Assembly: GCA_021800855.1 (NCBI GenBank)
Contig: JAJYYP010000002.1
Coordinates: 34,139 to 98,138, forward strand
Length of the DNA: 64,000 nucleotides
Direction: 5' to 3'
DNA from: an archaeon
GTDB taxonomy: Archaea > Thermoproteota > Nitrososphaeria > Nitrososphaerales > Gagatemarchaeaceae
Shown here: positions 34,699-43,823 of the stretch, one piece after another
How the letters are laid out: the number at the start of each line of letters is the position of its first letter
How positions within the stretch are numbered: the stretch's first letter is position 1
Made by a program: the position numbers and the translations under genes
Notes under the pieces: model-generated
The model's database searches: none
What the model saw: the letters and a program-made list of their open reading frames with translations, nothing else
Told to the model about the DNA's origin: nothing

Positions 34699-36594
34699 TT
34701 GAAGTTCCTGGATTTCCAAGCAGAGGTGGAGGAGGTCCTGGCCGCCTCATGCCGCGACCTCGGCTACAAGGACGCAGAGATCGACGTCTCGCTCCCCCCA
34801 AGCGAGGCCTATGGCGACCTAGCGAGCGCCGTCCCGATCCGCATCGCCAGGGAGCAAGGGAAGAAGCCTGCCGACGTCGCCATAGAGCTCGCGTCCAAGG
34901 GGATGGACCTGGCGAGGAAGTCAAGGTACATAGGCTCGGTCAGCCCGCACAGGGGAGGGTACCTCAACTTCGGGATAAACCGCCCCCGCTTCATCTTCGA
35001 ATCCATCTCAGCGATAGCTTCCGGGGACCTGGGCAGGGTGAGGGAGAGGGGGGAGGTCGTCGCCATAGAACACACCAACGTCAACCCAAACAAGGCGCTG
35101 CACATAGGCCACGCCCGGAACCTCGTCCTGGGGGACTCTCTAGTTAGGGTGATGCGCTTCATGGGGCACCAGGTCCAGGCGCTAAACTACGTCGACGACT
35201 CGGGCGCCCAGGTGGCTGACATCATCGTAGGGTTCAGGTTCCTGGGGCTCTCAGACGAGGCGCCTCCAGGAGTCAAGTTCGACGCATATTGCGGGGACAA
35301 CGTCTACACCAGGGTGACTAGGGAGTATGAGACCGACCCGTCTCTGAGGCAGAAACAGTCTCTGGTGCTGAAGGAGATCGAAGACGGGACCGGGGAAGTG
35401 GCGTCATACACCCGAAGCATCGTGAAGAAGATACTCGCAGCGCAGCTGTCGACATGCTGGCGGCTCGGAGCCTCCTACGACCTCCTGAACTGGGAGTCCC
35501 AGATAGTCCACTCGGGGATGTGGGAGAAGATCTTCGAGTCGCTGAAGAAGATGGGCTACGTGAAGTTCCAGACCGAAGGGGCGAACAGGGGGACATGGGT
35601 GATCCCGGACCCAGAGACCGGCGAGGAGAAGGTCGTTGTCAGGTCGGACGGGACTGCTGTCTACGTCGCCAAGGACATACCGTATGCCGCATGGAAGATA
35701 GGGCTGATCGGCGACCCGTTCGGGTACGAGGTATACCCCTTGGACCAGCCCGGGGGGACGATGTACTCCACCACGCTGGACGGGAGGAAGGGGGCCGTCC
35801 GCTTCGGCGGGGCGCGGCTGGCGATATCTGTCATCGACACCAGACAGAGCTACCTCCAAAGAATCGTTTCAAAGGTGCTCGACGAGTTCAGGGAGGGGTC
35901 TTCGAAGCGCTACCTCCACAGGAGCTACGAGGTGGTGTCGCTCTCGAAGAGGACGGCAGCCCAGTTGGGTTTCTCCATCGATGGTGACTTCGCCCACATG
36001 TCAGGGAGGAAGGGCATCTACGTCAACGTCGACACAGTCCTTGACAGGCTCAAGGACAAGGCCGGGGCCGAGACGCGACGGAGGAACCCCTCAGAAACGG
36101 ATAGCTGGGTCGCCGACGTCGCGGAGGCCGTGGCCGTCTCGGCGCTGAGGTACGAGCTCCTGAAACAGGACCCTGACAAGATGATAGTGTTCGACATGGA
36201 CGAAGCCCTGGAGTTCCAGGGAGACACCGGGCCATACCTCCTCTACACCTACGCGAGGGCTAGGCGGATCCTAGACAAGTCAGACGGGAGCCCACGTGTG
36301 GACGTGGCCTCGGCGGCCAAGCTGAGCAGGCCGCAGGAGCTCAGGCTGGCGAAGAAGATGTCCATGCTAGACCTCAGCACCGAGGCAGCCGAAGAGTTCC
36401 TCTCACCTAAGGAAGTCGCCCGATTCGCCCACGACCTTGCCGTGGCCTTCAACGACTTCTACGAGAGCGTCCCTGTGAACAAGGAAGCGGACGCTGAGCT
36501 CAGAGACGCGCGGCTGTCGCTGGTCGACGCTGCGAGCAGGGTCCTGGCGGAGTCGATGCGGTTGATAGGCGTGCCTGTTAAAGACCGGATATGA
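34699..36594 (+). CDS. argS: Arginyl-tRNA synthetase
   Basis: The 631-residue class I synthetase attaches arginine to its tRNAs. HIGH motif is NPNKALHIGHARN (about residues 130-142); the KMSK counterpart reads HMSGRKG, with the first Lys replaced, as in many ArgRS. The N-terminal Add1-like domain (to about 110) and C-terminal anticodon-binding domain with DALRYELLK-like helices (VSALRYELLKQDPDKMI) are complete. A TTG at 34699 is the start; an ACTTATCC element about 30 bases upstream suggests a leaderless message. A HAD phosphatase gene overlaps its stop by four bases. Confidence 0.95.
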   Translation: MKFLDFQAEVEEVLAASCRDLGYKDAEIDVSLPPSEAYGDLASAVPIRIAREQGKKPADVAIELASKGMDLARKSRYIGSVSPHRGGYLNFGINRPRFIFESISAIASGDLGRVRERGEVVAIEHTNVNPNKALHIGHARNLVLGDSLVRVMRFMGHQVQALNYVDDSGAQVADIIVGFRFLGLSDEAPPGVKFDAYCGDNVYTRVTREYETDPSLRQKQSLVLKEIEDGTGEVASYTRSIVKKILAAQLSTCWRLGASYDLLNWESQIVHSGMWEKIFESLKKMGYVKFQTEGANRGTWVIPDPETGEEKVVVRSDGTAVYVAKDIPYAAWKIGLIGDPFGYEVYPLDQPGGTMYSTTLDGRKGAVRFGGARLAISVIDTRQSYLQRIVSKVLDEFREGSSKRYLHRSYEVVSLSKRTAAQLGFSIDGDFAHMSGRKGIYVNVDTVLDRLKDKAGAETRRRNPSETDSWVADVAEAVAVSALRYELLKQDPDKMIVFDMDEALEFQGDTGPYLLYTYARARRILDKSDGSPRVDVASAAKLSRPQELRLAKKMSMLDLSTEAAEEFLSPKEVARFAHDLAVAFNDFYESVPVNKEADAELRDARLSLVDAASRVLAESMRLIGVPVKDRI

Positions 36595-37226
36595 AGAGAC
36601 GATTCAGGCTGGCGTCGTTCGACATGGACGGCACCGTCTTGGAGGATAGCAGCAGCTGGGTAGCCATCCACAGGGCCTTCGGGACGGAGCAACTCGGTGA
36701 GGCGTCCCTGAAGCTCTACACCGAGGGGGCGATAGACTACGAGGAGTTCATGCGGCGGGACATCGCGTCCTGGCCGAGGGGCGTTACCAGGGGCAAGATC
36801 GAAGAAATCCTCTCGCACTACAAGATACGCAAAGAGGCACCAAAGGTGATGGAGGAGCTGAGGAGGCTGGGGATGAAGACCGCCCTGGTGACATCAGGGA
36901 TAGACATCCTCGCCAGGGACGTGGCCAGAGACCTTCAGATGGACTATCTCATAGCCAACGGGCTCCGCTTCAGCCGACGAGGTGTCCTCCTCCCCACCGG
37001 GGTGGGACGGGTCGACCCTACTAGGAAAGACAGGGCGTACCTGAAGCTCCTGGCGAAGGCGGGGGTACGGGCCAGTGAGACAATCGCCGTTGGAGACACC
37101 CACTACGACCTCGCCTTCCTAAAGTCAGCCGGGCTGGGGTTCATGCTAGCCCATACAACCCGGGTCCCTGACCCTGAAATCATCCACATCGAGAGCCTGA
37201 GCGAAATCCTTAGCCACTTGGGGTAG
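36591..37226 (+). CDS. HAD-family phosphatase, phosphoserine phosphatase-like
   Basis: The 211-residue protein has motif I ASFDMDGTVLE, motif II LVTSGID, motif III Lys in RKDRAYLKLL and motif IV VGDTHYDLAFLKSAG, in the order of the SerB-like subfamily IB. The helical cap contains TEGAIDYEEFMRRDIASWPRG, like SerB caps. It would remove phosphate from phosphoserine or a similar small molecule. It starts inside the argS stop region and is followed by a class V aminotransferase gene, and both could act in serine/glycine metabolism, but that is inference. Confidence 0.82.
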   Translation: MKRRFRLASFDMDGTVLEDSSSWVAIHRAFGTEQLGEASLKLYTEGAIDYEEFMRRDIASWPRGVTRGKIEEILSHYKIRKEAPKVMEELRRLGMKTALVTSGIDILARDVARDLQMDYLIANGLRFSRRGVLLPTGVGRVDPTRKDRAYLKLLAKAGVRASETIAVGDTHYDLAFLKSAGLGFMLAHTTRVPDPEIIHIESLSEILSHLG

Positions 37227-37274
37227 GGAGAGCCTTTTTACATAAGAGACTAGAGGTAAGCACAGTGCTTTGAT

Positions 37275-38411
37275 TTGGACGAGACTCTCCTCCTGATCCC
37301 AGGCCCGACCAACCTTTCAAAGCGTGTAAGGGAAGCGATGGCCGGGCCGCAGCTCCCGCACGTCGGCGCAGAGTTCTACTCGAAGTTCAAGGAGACTGTC
37401 CAGCTGGCAAGGTACGTCTTCAAGAATGAAAAGGGGGTCCAGTTCGTCTACACCGGGACCGGGACCACCGGGATGGAATCGGCGGTAGTCAGTCTCGTGT
37501 CTCGCGGGGACCGGACCCTGACCCTGATGAACGGGTACTTCGGCCACAGGATGTTCCTCCTCAACCAGATCCACGGCGCCAAGGCAGACAATATGGACTT
37601 CGGGAGCACGAGGGCTGCGGACCCCGACCTCCTCAGGAAGGAGCTCCGCAAGAAAAAGTACTCGGTGGTGTTCATCACCCACGTCGACACTTCGAGCTCT
37701 GTCCTCAATCCTGTGGAAGAGCTGGTCGACGAGTGCTCGAAGGCGGGGGCGCTGTCGGTGGTCGACTCGGTCTGCGCGATAGGAGGCGAGCCCATGGATT
37801 TCGACAGGCTCGGGGCAGACGTCGTGTTCACAGCGTCTCAGAAGGCGCTGGCAGCAGCACCTGGCGCCGTTCTAGTCGCAGCTTCGGCCAGGGCCATGGA
37901 GCACATGGAGAATCGGAAGTCCCCTATCGAATCTTACTACATGAGCCTTCTCAGATGGAAGCCGATAATGGACGACCCGAAGATGTACCTGGCCACCCCC
38001 GCCACACAAGTCCTCCTTGCGCTCCGGGAGGCGATGCTGGAGGTGAAGGAGGAGGGGATCGAGAGGAGATGGGCCCGCCACAAGAAGCTCGCCGAGATGG
38101 CGCAGCACACGGTCGAAGGGTGGGGGCAGAAGTTCGTAGCGGAGGAAGGCCACAGGGCCCATACTGTCACCTCGTTCTGGGTGAAGGACGGGACTGCGGG
38201 CCCGATTCAAAGGACACTGGAGGCGAGGCACAGGGTGATGGTGTCGAGAGGGATATACGACGACAAGGACCGCATGATAAGGATAGGGCACTTCGGGATC
38301 CTCCAGCCAGAGATGTTTCAGAAGGCGCTCGGGCACATGGGGGAAGTACTGGAAGAGCTCGGCCTAGTCCAGGGGCGTATCGCCTCGACAAGACCGAGGA
38401 TAAGAAAGTAG
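37275..38411 (+). CDS. Class V aminotransferase (alanine/serine-glyoxylate type)
   Basis: The 378-residue PLP enzyme has the class V layout: IPGPTNLSKRVREAM start, TGTGTTGMESAVVSL for cofactor phosphate, DSVCAIGGEPMDFD for the PLP-ring aspartate and FTASQKALAAAPG containing the Schiff-base lysine. These enzymes use alanine, serine or aspartate with glyoxylate or pyruvate as acceptor. Start is TTG 37275; TTTTTACATAAG (about 37235-37246) is its TATA region. A second, different class V enzyme lies at 40826. The tRNA-Gln gene follows 37 bases after its stop. Confidence 0.9.
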   Translation: MDETLLLIPGPTNLSKRVREAMAGPQLPHVGAEFYSKFKETVQLARYVFKNEKGVQFVYTGTGTTGMESAVVSLVSRGDRTLTLMNGYFGHRMFLLNQIHGAKADNMDFGSTRAADPDLLRKELRKKKYSVVFITHVDTSSSVLNPVEELVDECSKAGALSVVDSVCAIGGEPMDFDRLGADVVFTASQKALAAAPGAVLVAASARAMEHMENRKSPIESYYMSLLRWKPIMDDPKMYLATPATQVLLALREAMLEVKEEGIERRWARHKKLAEMAQHTVEGWGQKFVAEEGHRAHTVTSFWVKDGTAGPIQRTLEARHRVMVSRGIYDDKDRMIRIGHFGILQPEMFQKALGHMGEVLEELGLVQGRIASTRPRIRK

Positions 38412-38447
38412 AACCCTTTTATCGCCAAGAGATTCGCACCGCATCGC

Positions 38448-38520
38448 AGCCCGGTCGTCTAGTGGTCAAGGATGGGGGCCTCTGGAGCCTTCGACCTAGG
38501 TTCGAATCCTAGCCGGGCTA
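38448..38520 (+). tRNA. tRNA-Gln (CTG)
   Basis: The 73-base gene folds into a cloverleaf: acceptor AGCCCGG/CCGGGCT with discriminator A, anticodon stem GGGGC/GCCTT with loop CTCTGGA (anticodon CTG) and T-arm CTAGG-TTCGAAT-CCTAG. No intron is visible and CCA is not encoded. Confidence 0.92.
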
Positions 38521-38821
38521 TCTGCAAGCTACGCTCGGTCCCCCTCAGAGCTAAGGCTGATTCAGCATGTTAGTAGAGCCCTCTGCCCCAAGGCCGTTCA
38601 GGCCCAGGCGTTCGCGACCCGCGGCCAACCCACCTCGCCAATGTGGCGTGATCTCTTTGTTCCGTCTCCTCCCACGGTCTCCAGGCCCACTGGCAAAGAG
38701 TCAAGTATCGCTCCGCCTCCCCTTCCTTGGGAGGCCCCAGGGTCTGAAAGTAAAGACTGCTTCAGCGCGAAGGGCGATAGACGCGTGGAGATTCAGGTCG
38801 AAGGCTCAGGTCAAGAAGTCC
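38521..38821. other. Intergenic region with no confident gene
   Basis: The long frame that continues into the 38822 protein gives a proline/arginine-rich product here (PRPFRPRRSRPAANPP and so on) without protein-like structure. I treat this as non-coding or poorly conserved. Nothing else is evident. Confidence 0.5.
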
Positions 38822-39031
38822 ATGGACTGGACCTTCTACATGGTTGCCCAGCTCCTCGTGTCATCGAGGCGCGAGAGGGTCGCGCTCATTCCGCTCCTGG
38901 TCTTCGCGTCGTCCTTCTCCTTCGCCGCCTCGGAGCTCGTGATGCTCGTCCTTGTGGGCTTCTTCATAGCAAAGCTCCAGTGCTACAGGTTCGTCAACCT
39001 GGTCCTGAGGACGTTTCAGATCCCGCGCTGA
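38822..39031 (+). CDS. Small membrane protein
   Basis: From the ATG at 38822 the 69-residue product has a charged start (MDWTFYMVAQLLVSSRRERV) and a long hydrophobic stretch (ALIPLLVFASSFSFAASELV through MLVLVGFFIAKLQ) that could span the membrane twice. The C-terminus is basic (NLVLRTFQIPR). The frame continues upstream to 38567 but that part looks non-coding. Function unknown. Confidence 0.5.
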   Translation: MDWTFYMVAQLLVSSRRERVALIPLLVFASSFSFAASELVMLVLVGFFIAKLQCYRFVNLVLRTFQIPR

Positions 39032-39104
39032 ACCCTCCACCTCGGGCCCCTGGTTCCACTGCTACCAGCTTCTGTCGGATGTCTCCGCTTGGATGACCCG
39101 TTGC

Positions 39105-40757
39105 TCACTCTGGGGGGATCTGCTTGTAGGAGAGGCCGAGCTCCACCCCCTGCCTTCTTCTGACCGCCCTTGACACGAGGTAGATTGCCAGGCAGAAGAC
39201 GAACAGGCCCAGGACGAACTCGTCTGACTGCAGCAGAGGATAGGTCAGGAAGAGGTTGGGGCCTGCGACGTACTCGTATGCTAGGAAGAGGTTGAACGCC
39301 AGCGCCAATCCACCCGCCACGGAGACAGCCGGGAACCTCCAGATCTTGTATCTGCTGACAGGGGACGCGGCATACACGTCCTTCAGCCTGAACGGGAACA
39401 CTATGGCGGTGACGCAGATAAGGAGGTAAGCGACCTCCGTTCCGAACCCCGCCGAAGCGACGTAGGACCCTATGGCGTTGAACTGGTAGACTACGAAGTA
39501 GAGCCAGACCATGCTACCTGCGAACGATACCAGCAGAGCGACGAGCGGCGCCCCAGAGCCAGGCCTGACAGAAGAGACCCTGCTCGGAAGGACCCTGTCC
39601 ATGGAGGCGCCGAGCATTATCCTCGTGCTGGCGAAGTAGACTATCAGCACCACTTGGAATATCCCCATCATCATCCCGATGAATATCACCCCGAGGACGA
39701 ACGGGTTCTTCGACAGTAGGCTGATCATGTAAGGGAAGAATGGGCTTGGGACGACGTTCAGCACCGCCCCGACCGGACCCGGCCTCCCCCCGAACCAGAG
39801 CCCGTTGAATGCGTGGATGAACTCCAGGCCGACGGTCCCAGAGTAGGCGTACCAGGTCACCGCCCAGACCGCCCCTATGGCCAGGTACGACCCCACAATC
39901 TGAAGAAGCTGCGACCTGAAGTTCCCTGCCCGTTTTATCTCGCCGAGGTTGTATATCGACCACCCAGCGTACCCCAGCGACAGCCAGGCGATGGCCCAGA
40001 GCGTCACCGTCTCATAGGCGTTGAACTTCTGCCCCAGGCTCACGCCCCCCGCCTGCGCCGCGCTGATGACGGCCCGGTATGCGTCTGGACCCACGGTCCT
40101 GTTGTAAGAGTACACTGCCGCGTTGAAGCTGCTGACGAAGTCCTGGTGAGTGCTGGTCAGGAGGAGGCCGAGCATCGTCAGCAGGGAGAGGAGGGCGCCT
40201 GCGAAGAGGACGTATTGCAGCTTCACGTAGAACCTTACCCCCCTTGCCGCCACAAGTAGGCCCAGAAGGAGGATAGCCGCGGTGATCCCGAAGGTAGCCC
40301 CTGGCGCCTGGAGCCCGGTGGCAAGCGAAGCGTAGGCCGCGCCCCCGGTAACGTGGGCGAGCTCGGCGAAGAGCGGCTGGAGGCAGAGGGTGACCATCAC
40401 AGACCCCAGGAATGCCGAGAAGAACCACTGCCAGACCGACCAGGCGCTGAACGTGGCAGCGAACCCGACCGCCGGGTTCAAGATCCTGCTCTGCCAGACG
40501 TAGTCTCCTCCGGCCCTGGGCATCGACGACGCCAGCATGGAGACCACGACGTAGAACGGGACCGCCGCGAGGACCGTGGTCAGCACCCCGACGCCCACGT
40601 CCCCGCCTGGGAGGACGGCCGGCCCGTAGCTGAAGAGGACGGCCTCCGTGAAGCCCGTCAGCCCCACCGCCATCATGTTGTAGATGAACGCGTGGTGCGG
40701 GGACATCGCCCTCACGAGGCCCGTAGACTCCCTGACGAAGACCCTCTCTTCCGCCAA
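39105..40757 (-). CDS. APC-superfamily amino-acid permease
   Basis: The frame extends to 40823, but I place the start at TTG 40757: a TATA-like TTTATA on the minus strand (centre about 40784) lies 27 bases upstream, fitting a leaderless message, and it separates this gene from its divergent neighbour. The 550-residue protein has about twelve to fourteen helices with the APC pattern (MMAVGLTGFTEAVLFSYGPA and SMPRAGGDYVWQSRILNP in helices 1-3). It would import amino acids or related compounds by proton or sodium symport or exchange. Divergent from the second class V aminotransferase, which may use the imported compound. Confidence 0.82.
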   Translation of the reverse strand: MAEERVFVRESTGLVRAMSPHHAFIYNMMAVGLTGFTEAVLFSYGPAVLPGGDVGVGVLTTVLAAVPFYVVVSMLASSMPRAGGDYVWQSRILNPAVGFAATFSAWSVWQWFFSAFLGSVMVTLCLQPLFAELAHVTGGAAYASLATGLQAPGATFGITAAILLLGLLVAARGVRFYVKLQYVLFAGALLSLLTMLGLLLTSTHQDFVSSFNAAVYSYNRTVGPDAYRAVISAAQAGGVSLGQKFNAYETVTLWAIAWLSLGYAGWSIYNLGEIKRAGNFRSQLLQIVGSYLAIGAVWAVTWYAYSGTVGLEFIHAFNGLWFGGRPGPVGAVLNVVPSPFFPYMISLLSKNPFVLGVIFIGMMMGIFQVVLIVYFASTRIMLGASMDRVLPSRVSSVRPGSGAPLVALLVSFAGSMVWLYFVVYQFNAIGSYVASAGFGTEVAYLLICVTAIVFPFRLKDVYAASPVSRYKIWRFPAVSVAGGLALAFNLFLAYEYVAGPNLFLTYPLLQSDEFVLGLFVFCLAIYLVSRAVRRRQGVELGLSYKQIPPE

Positions 40758-40780
40758 TCGGCCCTCGAGCCAAGAGACAA

Positions 40781-40790
40781 TGTATAAACG
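40781..40790. promoter_or_regulatory. Shared TATA region of divergent permease and aminotransferase genes
   Basis: TGTATAAACG reads as TATA on both strands. It is 27 bases from the TTG proposed for the permease and about 40 bases from the aminotransferase start, so one A/T patch may serve two promoters. Confidence 0.45.
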
Positions 40791-40825
40791 ATTCACATCG
40801 CCGCAACGCCGGGGCAGACTCACCG

Positions 40826-41950
40826 TTGTTGATCTACACCCCAGGGCCGACCGAGGTCCCTCCGAGGGTCCTCCGGAAGATGGCGCGCCCCATAACGAAC
40901 CCCGACCTGGACCCGGCCTTCGCGAGGACCTACGAGTCGACCCAGGAAAAGCTGAGGCTGCTGATGAAGACGAAGAACGACGTCCTGATCATGTCGGGGG
41001 AGGGGTTCCTCGGGCTCGAAGCCGCGGTCGCGTCACTCGTGGAGAAAGGCCAGAAGGTGCTCGCGATAGCCAACGGCGTATTCGGCGAGGGCTTCGTCGA
41101 CCTCGTGAAGATGTACGGGGGCGTCCCGGTTCCGGTCCGTTCCCCGTACGACCGACCGGTGGACCCCGAGTCTGTCGCCGTCGCCCTCGACGCCGACCGG
41201 GAGATACAGGTGGCCACCTTCGTCCACTGCGAGACACCCAGCGGGGTCTTGAACCCGCTGCGTGAAGTGGCCTCGGCATGCCGGAAGCGGGGGGTCCTCC
41301 TCATAGCCGACGCCGTCTCGTCTCTGGGCGGGACCCCGGTGGAGACCGACTCTTGGGGGGTCGATGTCTGCCTAGGAGGGAGCCAGAAGTGCCTGAGCGC
41401 CCCGCCGGGGCTGGCGCTCGTCTCGGTGAGCGAGCGTGCATGGGACGTCGTAAAAAGACGCGGCACCAGCATTCCTTCTTACTACGCGAGCCTCTGGCAG
41501 TGGGAGGAGTGGTGGAACAAGAGAAGGCTCTTCCCCTACACCCCTTCTGTCTCAGACATCAGCGCCCTCGACGAGGCCCTGGACATCGCCCTGGAGGAAG
41601 GGCTCCCGCGAGCCTTCGAGCGCCACAAGCGTGTCTCGAAGATGGTCCTGTCCGGCTGCAGGGGCATGGGCCTCGTGCCATATCCCAAGAGCGACGCCTA
41701 CCACTCTCCGACAGTCACCGCGCTCAGGCGCCCTACGCAGATCCCCGAGAAAGGCCTTCTGAGGCGCATGGAAGAGGGGTACGGGGTGATGATAGCCGGG
41801 TCCTGGGGGAAGCTCGCTGGGAAGGTCCTGAGGCTTGGGAACATGGGGTACAACGCCAGGCCACGCAAGGCGAAGACGGCGCTTCTCGCTCTCGAAGGGG
41901 CCCTGAAGGACCTGGGCTTCGTCTCCGCGGGCCGCTCAGCTCAGGTCTGA
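40826..41950 (+). CDS. Class V aminotransferase, second copy (serine/alanine-glyoxylate type)
   Basis: The 374-residue enzyme has YTPGPTEVPPRVLRKM at the start, MSGEGFLGLEAAVAS, ADAVSSLGGTPVETD and GSQKCLSAPPGLALVS with the PLP lysine. It resembles serine-pyruvate/alanine-glyoxylate aminotransferases and differs clearly from the 37275 enzyme, so the two are not recent duplicates. TTG 40826 or TTG 40829 is the start. It is divergent from the amino-acid permease across 68 bases of shared promoter DNA, suggesting a linked uptake and transamination step. Confidence 0.9.
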   Translation: MLIYTPGPTEVPPRVLRKMARPITNPDLDPAFARTYESTQEKLRLLMKTKNDVLIMSGEGFLGLEAAVASLVEKGQKVLAIANGVFGEGFVDLVKMYGGVPVPVRSPYDRPVDPESVAVALDADREIQVATFVHCETPSGVLNPLREVASACRKRGVLLIADAVSSLGGTPVETDSWGVDVCLGGSQKCLSAPPGLALVSVSERAWDVVKRRGTSIPSYYASLWQWEEWWNKRRLFPYTPSVSDISALDEALDIALEEGLPRAFERHKRVSKMVLSGCRGMGLVPYPKSDAYHSPTVTALRRPTQIPEKGLLRRMEEGYGVMIAGSWGKLAGKVLRLGNMGYNARPRKAKTALLALEGALKDLGFVSAGRSAQV

Positions 41951-42056
41951 CGGTCCCTGGCAGGCGCCTACCCTGCCCTCTGGCAGCCCACCCCAGTGCC
42001 GCGTGTCCTCCGGCCCCCGATCAGTCTTCCCCACTCACCAGCAGACGGAGCGGCGG

Positions 42057-43751
42057 TCAGGCGGAGGGGCTCCCTGCCTGTCCATCCTCACCGAGGGACT
42101 CGACCAGCCTCCTAAGGATCTCCCTCTCGAGTATCGTCCCTATCATCCTCCCACCTTCGTCTATGACGGCTACTATGGGGACGTTGGTCTCTTTGAAGGT
42201 GGTGGTGAGGCTGAGCCCTGGCTCACTTTCACTCACCCTCACCACTCCTGCCAGCGGGCAGTCGTATACCATCATAGTCGCCATCTCCCTCCTGGAGAGG
42301 CTGATGATGTCGTGCATGAGCAACGTGGCGACCGGCCTCTTCTCGTGGTCGACGACTACGGCCGCCCTTGCGTCGAAGTTGGAGAGCTTCCGCATCGCAT
42401 CCATCGCAGGCTCATAGTATGAGACCGTCACTGTGGGGAGGGTCTTGCAGATTTCTGCGGCCGTCATCGACAGGAGTCTCTGCCTGACAACCCTCTTCTC
42501 AGTCCCGGATTCGTGGTCTATGGAGACTAGAGGCGCGCGGGCCCTGAAGAGCAGGGGGGCCGCGAGGGAGAGCATGGCTATCGCCAACGCGGTCGCCGAG
42601 TAGATGAAGCCTCCTATCAGGGCGATTCCTGCGGTGAGCGCCGACACCAGGAGCGCAGCGTCGACCCCCCCTTTGACGCCTGTCCCGAAGGCGTTCCTCC
42701 ACCTGTCAATATGGAAGAACCCTGCGGAAATCCCTCCCATCGCGGCCCCCGAGGCGAGCGCTACGCCGAACAGCCCGAGCCCGGCGAGCAGGAGGTCGGG
42801 GGTGACCCGAACGAAATACAAACCAAAGCCTGCAAAGAACATGGGCTCGAAGAAGCCATAGGTGAACGCCCTGAGCTTTTCCATCAAGACCGGCCTCGCT
42901 GCTAGGAACTTCTGCATCAACAGGCCGAGAAAGAGGGCCACGATCGCCGCGTTGAACCCAGCTAGCTGGCCGACGAAGCCTGCTATGAGCAGGATGGAGA
43001 TGATCATCGCGAACACCGCCTCTCTGCTCCTGAATCTGCTTTCGACCCTCTCGAGCAGTGGGATCATGACGTACCTCCCGAAGGCGACTATCCCGAGGAT
43101 GGCGACGGCGAGCTCCGCAGCTGTCACCGTGACTGAGAGCGCCGTGATGGCCCGCCCGGCGAGGTCGGACACAAAGGAGTAGAGTATGACTGCTGCGACC
43201 TCTATGACAAGGACCTGCGAGAAGATGGCGGTACCGTCTGTTGTCCTTGCCAGGCCCGTGTCCGTCAGCAGCCTGGACAGGGGGCCGGCGCTGCTCATCC
43301 CCACGACTGTCCCTATAACGACGGCTGCGACGACCTGATGGAACACAAGGTATGACAATAAGGCGACTGCTACGAACCTGGCCGCGAACTGCGCCAGAGA
43401 GACCGCAATCGACGCCTTCCTCGCCAGGGCGCCTCTGAGCCTGTCTGCCTCGAACTCCTCCGCGCCGCTCACGAAGAGGAGGAAGTCTATCCCGACCGTG
43501 ACGAAGAGCGCGATAGTAGGGAGCTCTTGTATGACGCCGGACACCCCCGGGCCGAGGAGGATGCCGACAAAGATCGCCCCGACGAACGGTATCAGGCCCA
43601 GCTTACGGAACGCCTCTTCCCCAAGCTTGGCGCCCACAAGGAGAATCCCTAGGTACGCGAGCGACGCGACGCCCACCGGCAGTGAGGAGAAGATTGCCAT
43701 TCCCGCTGCCCCCTGACGGACTCCAACAGTCAGGGGATTTAACTGGCTCAC
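42057..43751 (-). CDS. CPA2-family cation/proton antiporter with C-terminal CBS pair
   Basis: The 564-residue protein has twelve or so membrane helices of the Kef/CPA2 type (LIPFVGAIFVGILLGPGVSG and FVGIDFLLFVSGAEEFE-like segments) up to about residue 400. A cytosolic region follows with a CBS pair (AAEICKTLPTVTVSYYEPAM through DARAAVVVDHEKRPVATLL and ETNVPIVAVIDEGGRMIGTI), which usually binds adenine nucleotides. It should exchange K+ or Na+ for protons with nucleotide control. It lies 72 bases downstream of the second antiporter gene on the same strand. Confidence 0.87.
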   Translation of the reverse strand: MSQLNPLTVGVRQGAAGMAIFSSLPVGVASLAYLGILLVGAKLGEEAFRKLGLIPFVGAIFVGILLGPGVSGVIQELPTIALFVTVGIDFLLFVSGAEEFEADRLRGALARKASIAVSLAQFAARFVAVALLSYLVFHQVVAAVVIGTVVGMSSAGPLSRLLTDTGLARTTDGTAIFSQVLVIEVAAVILYSFVSDLAGRAITALSVTVTAAELAVAILGIVAFGRYVMIPLLERVESRFRSREAVFAMIISILLIAGFVGQLAGFNAAIVALFLGLLMQKFLAARPVLMEKLRAFTYGFFEPMFFAGFGLYFVRVTPDLLLAGLGLFGVALASGAAMGGISAGFFHIDRWRNAFGTGVKGGVDAALLVSALTAGIALIGGFIYSATALAIAMLSLAAPLLFRARAPLVSIDHESGTEKRVVRQRLLSMTAAEICKTLPTVTVSYYEPAMDAMRKLSNFDARAAVVVDHEKRPVATLLMHDIISLSRREMATMMVYDCPLAGVVRVSESEPGLSLTTTFKETNVPIVAVIDEGGRMIGTILEREILRRLVESLGEDGQAGSPSA

Positions 43752-43823
43752 ATGGCTGCGCTGGTCTCAGCCGCCGCAGGTCCCCGTCGAGCCGACTCCC
43801 GCTCGGATGATGTTTGCTCGGCT

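Noticed and set aside
41278..42417. Long plus-strand frame (379 codons) running across the aminotransferase end and the antiporter gene
   Set aside because: Out-of-frame shadow of two clear genes; Pro/Arg/Gly-rich composition typical of GC-rich shadow frames.
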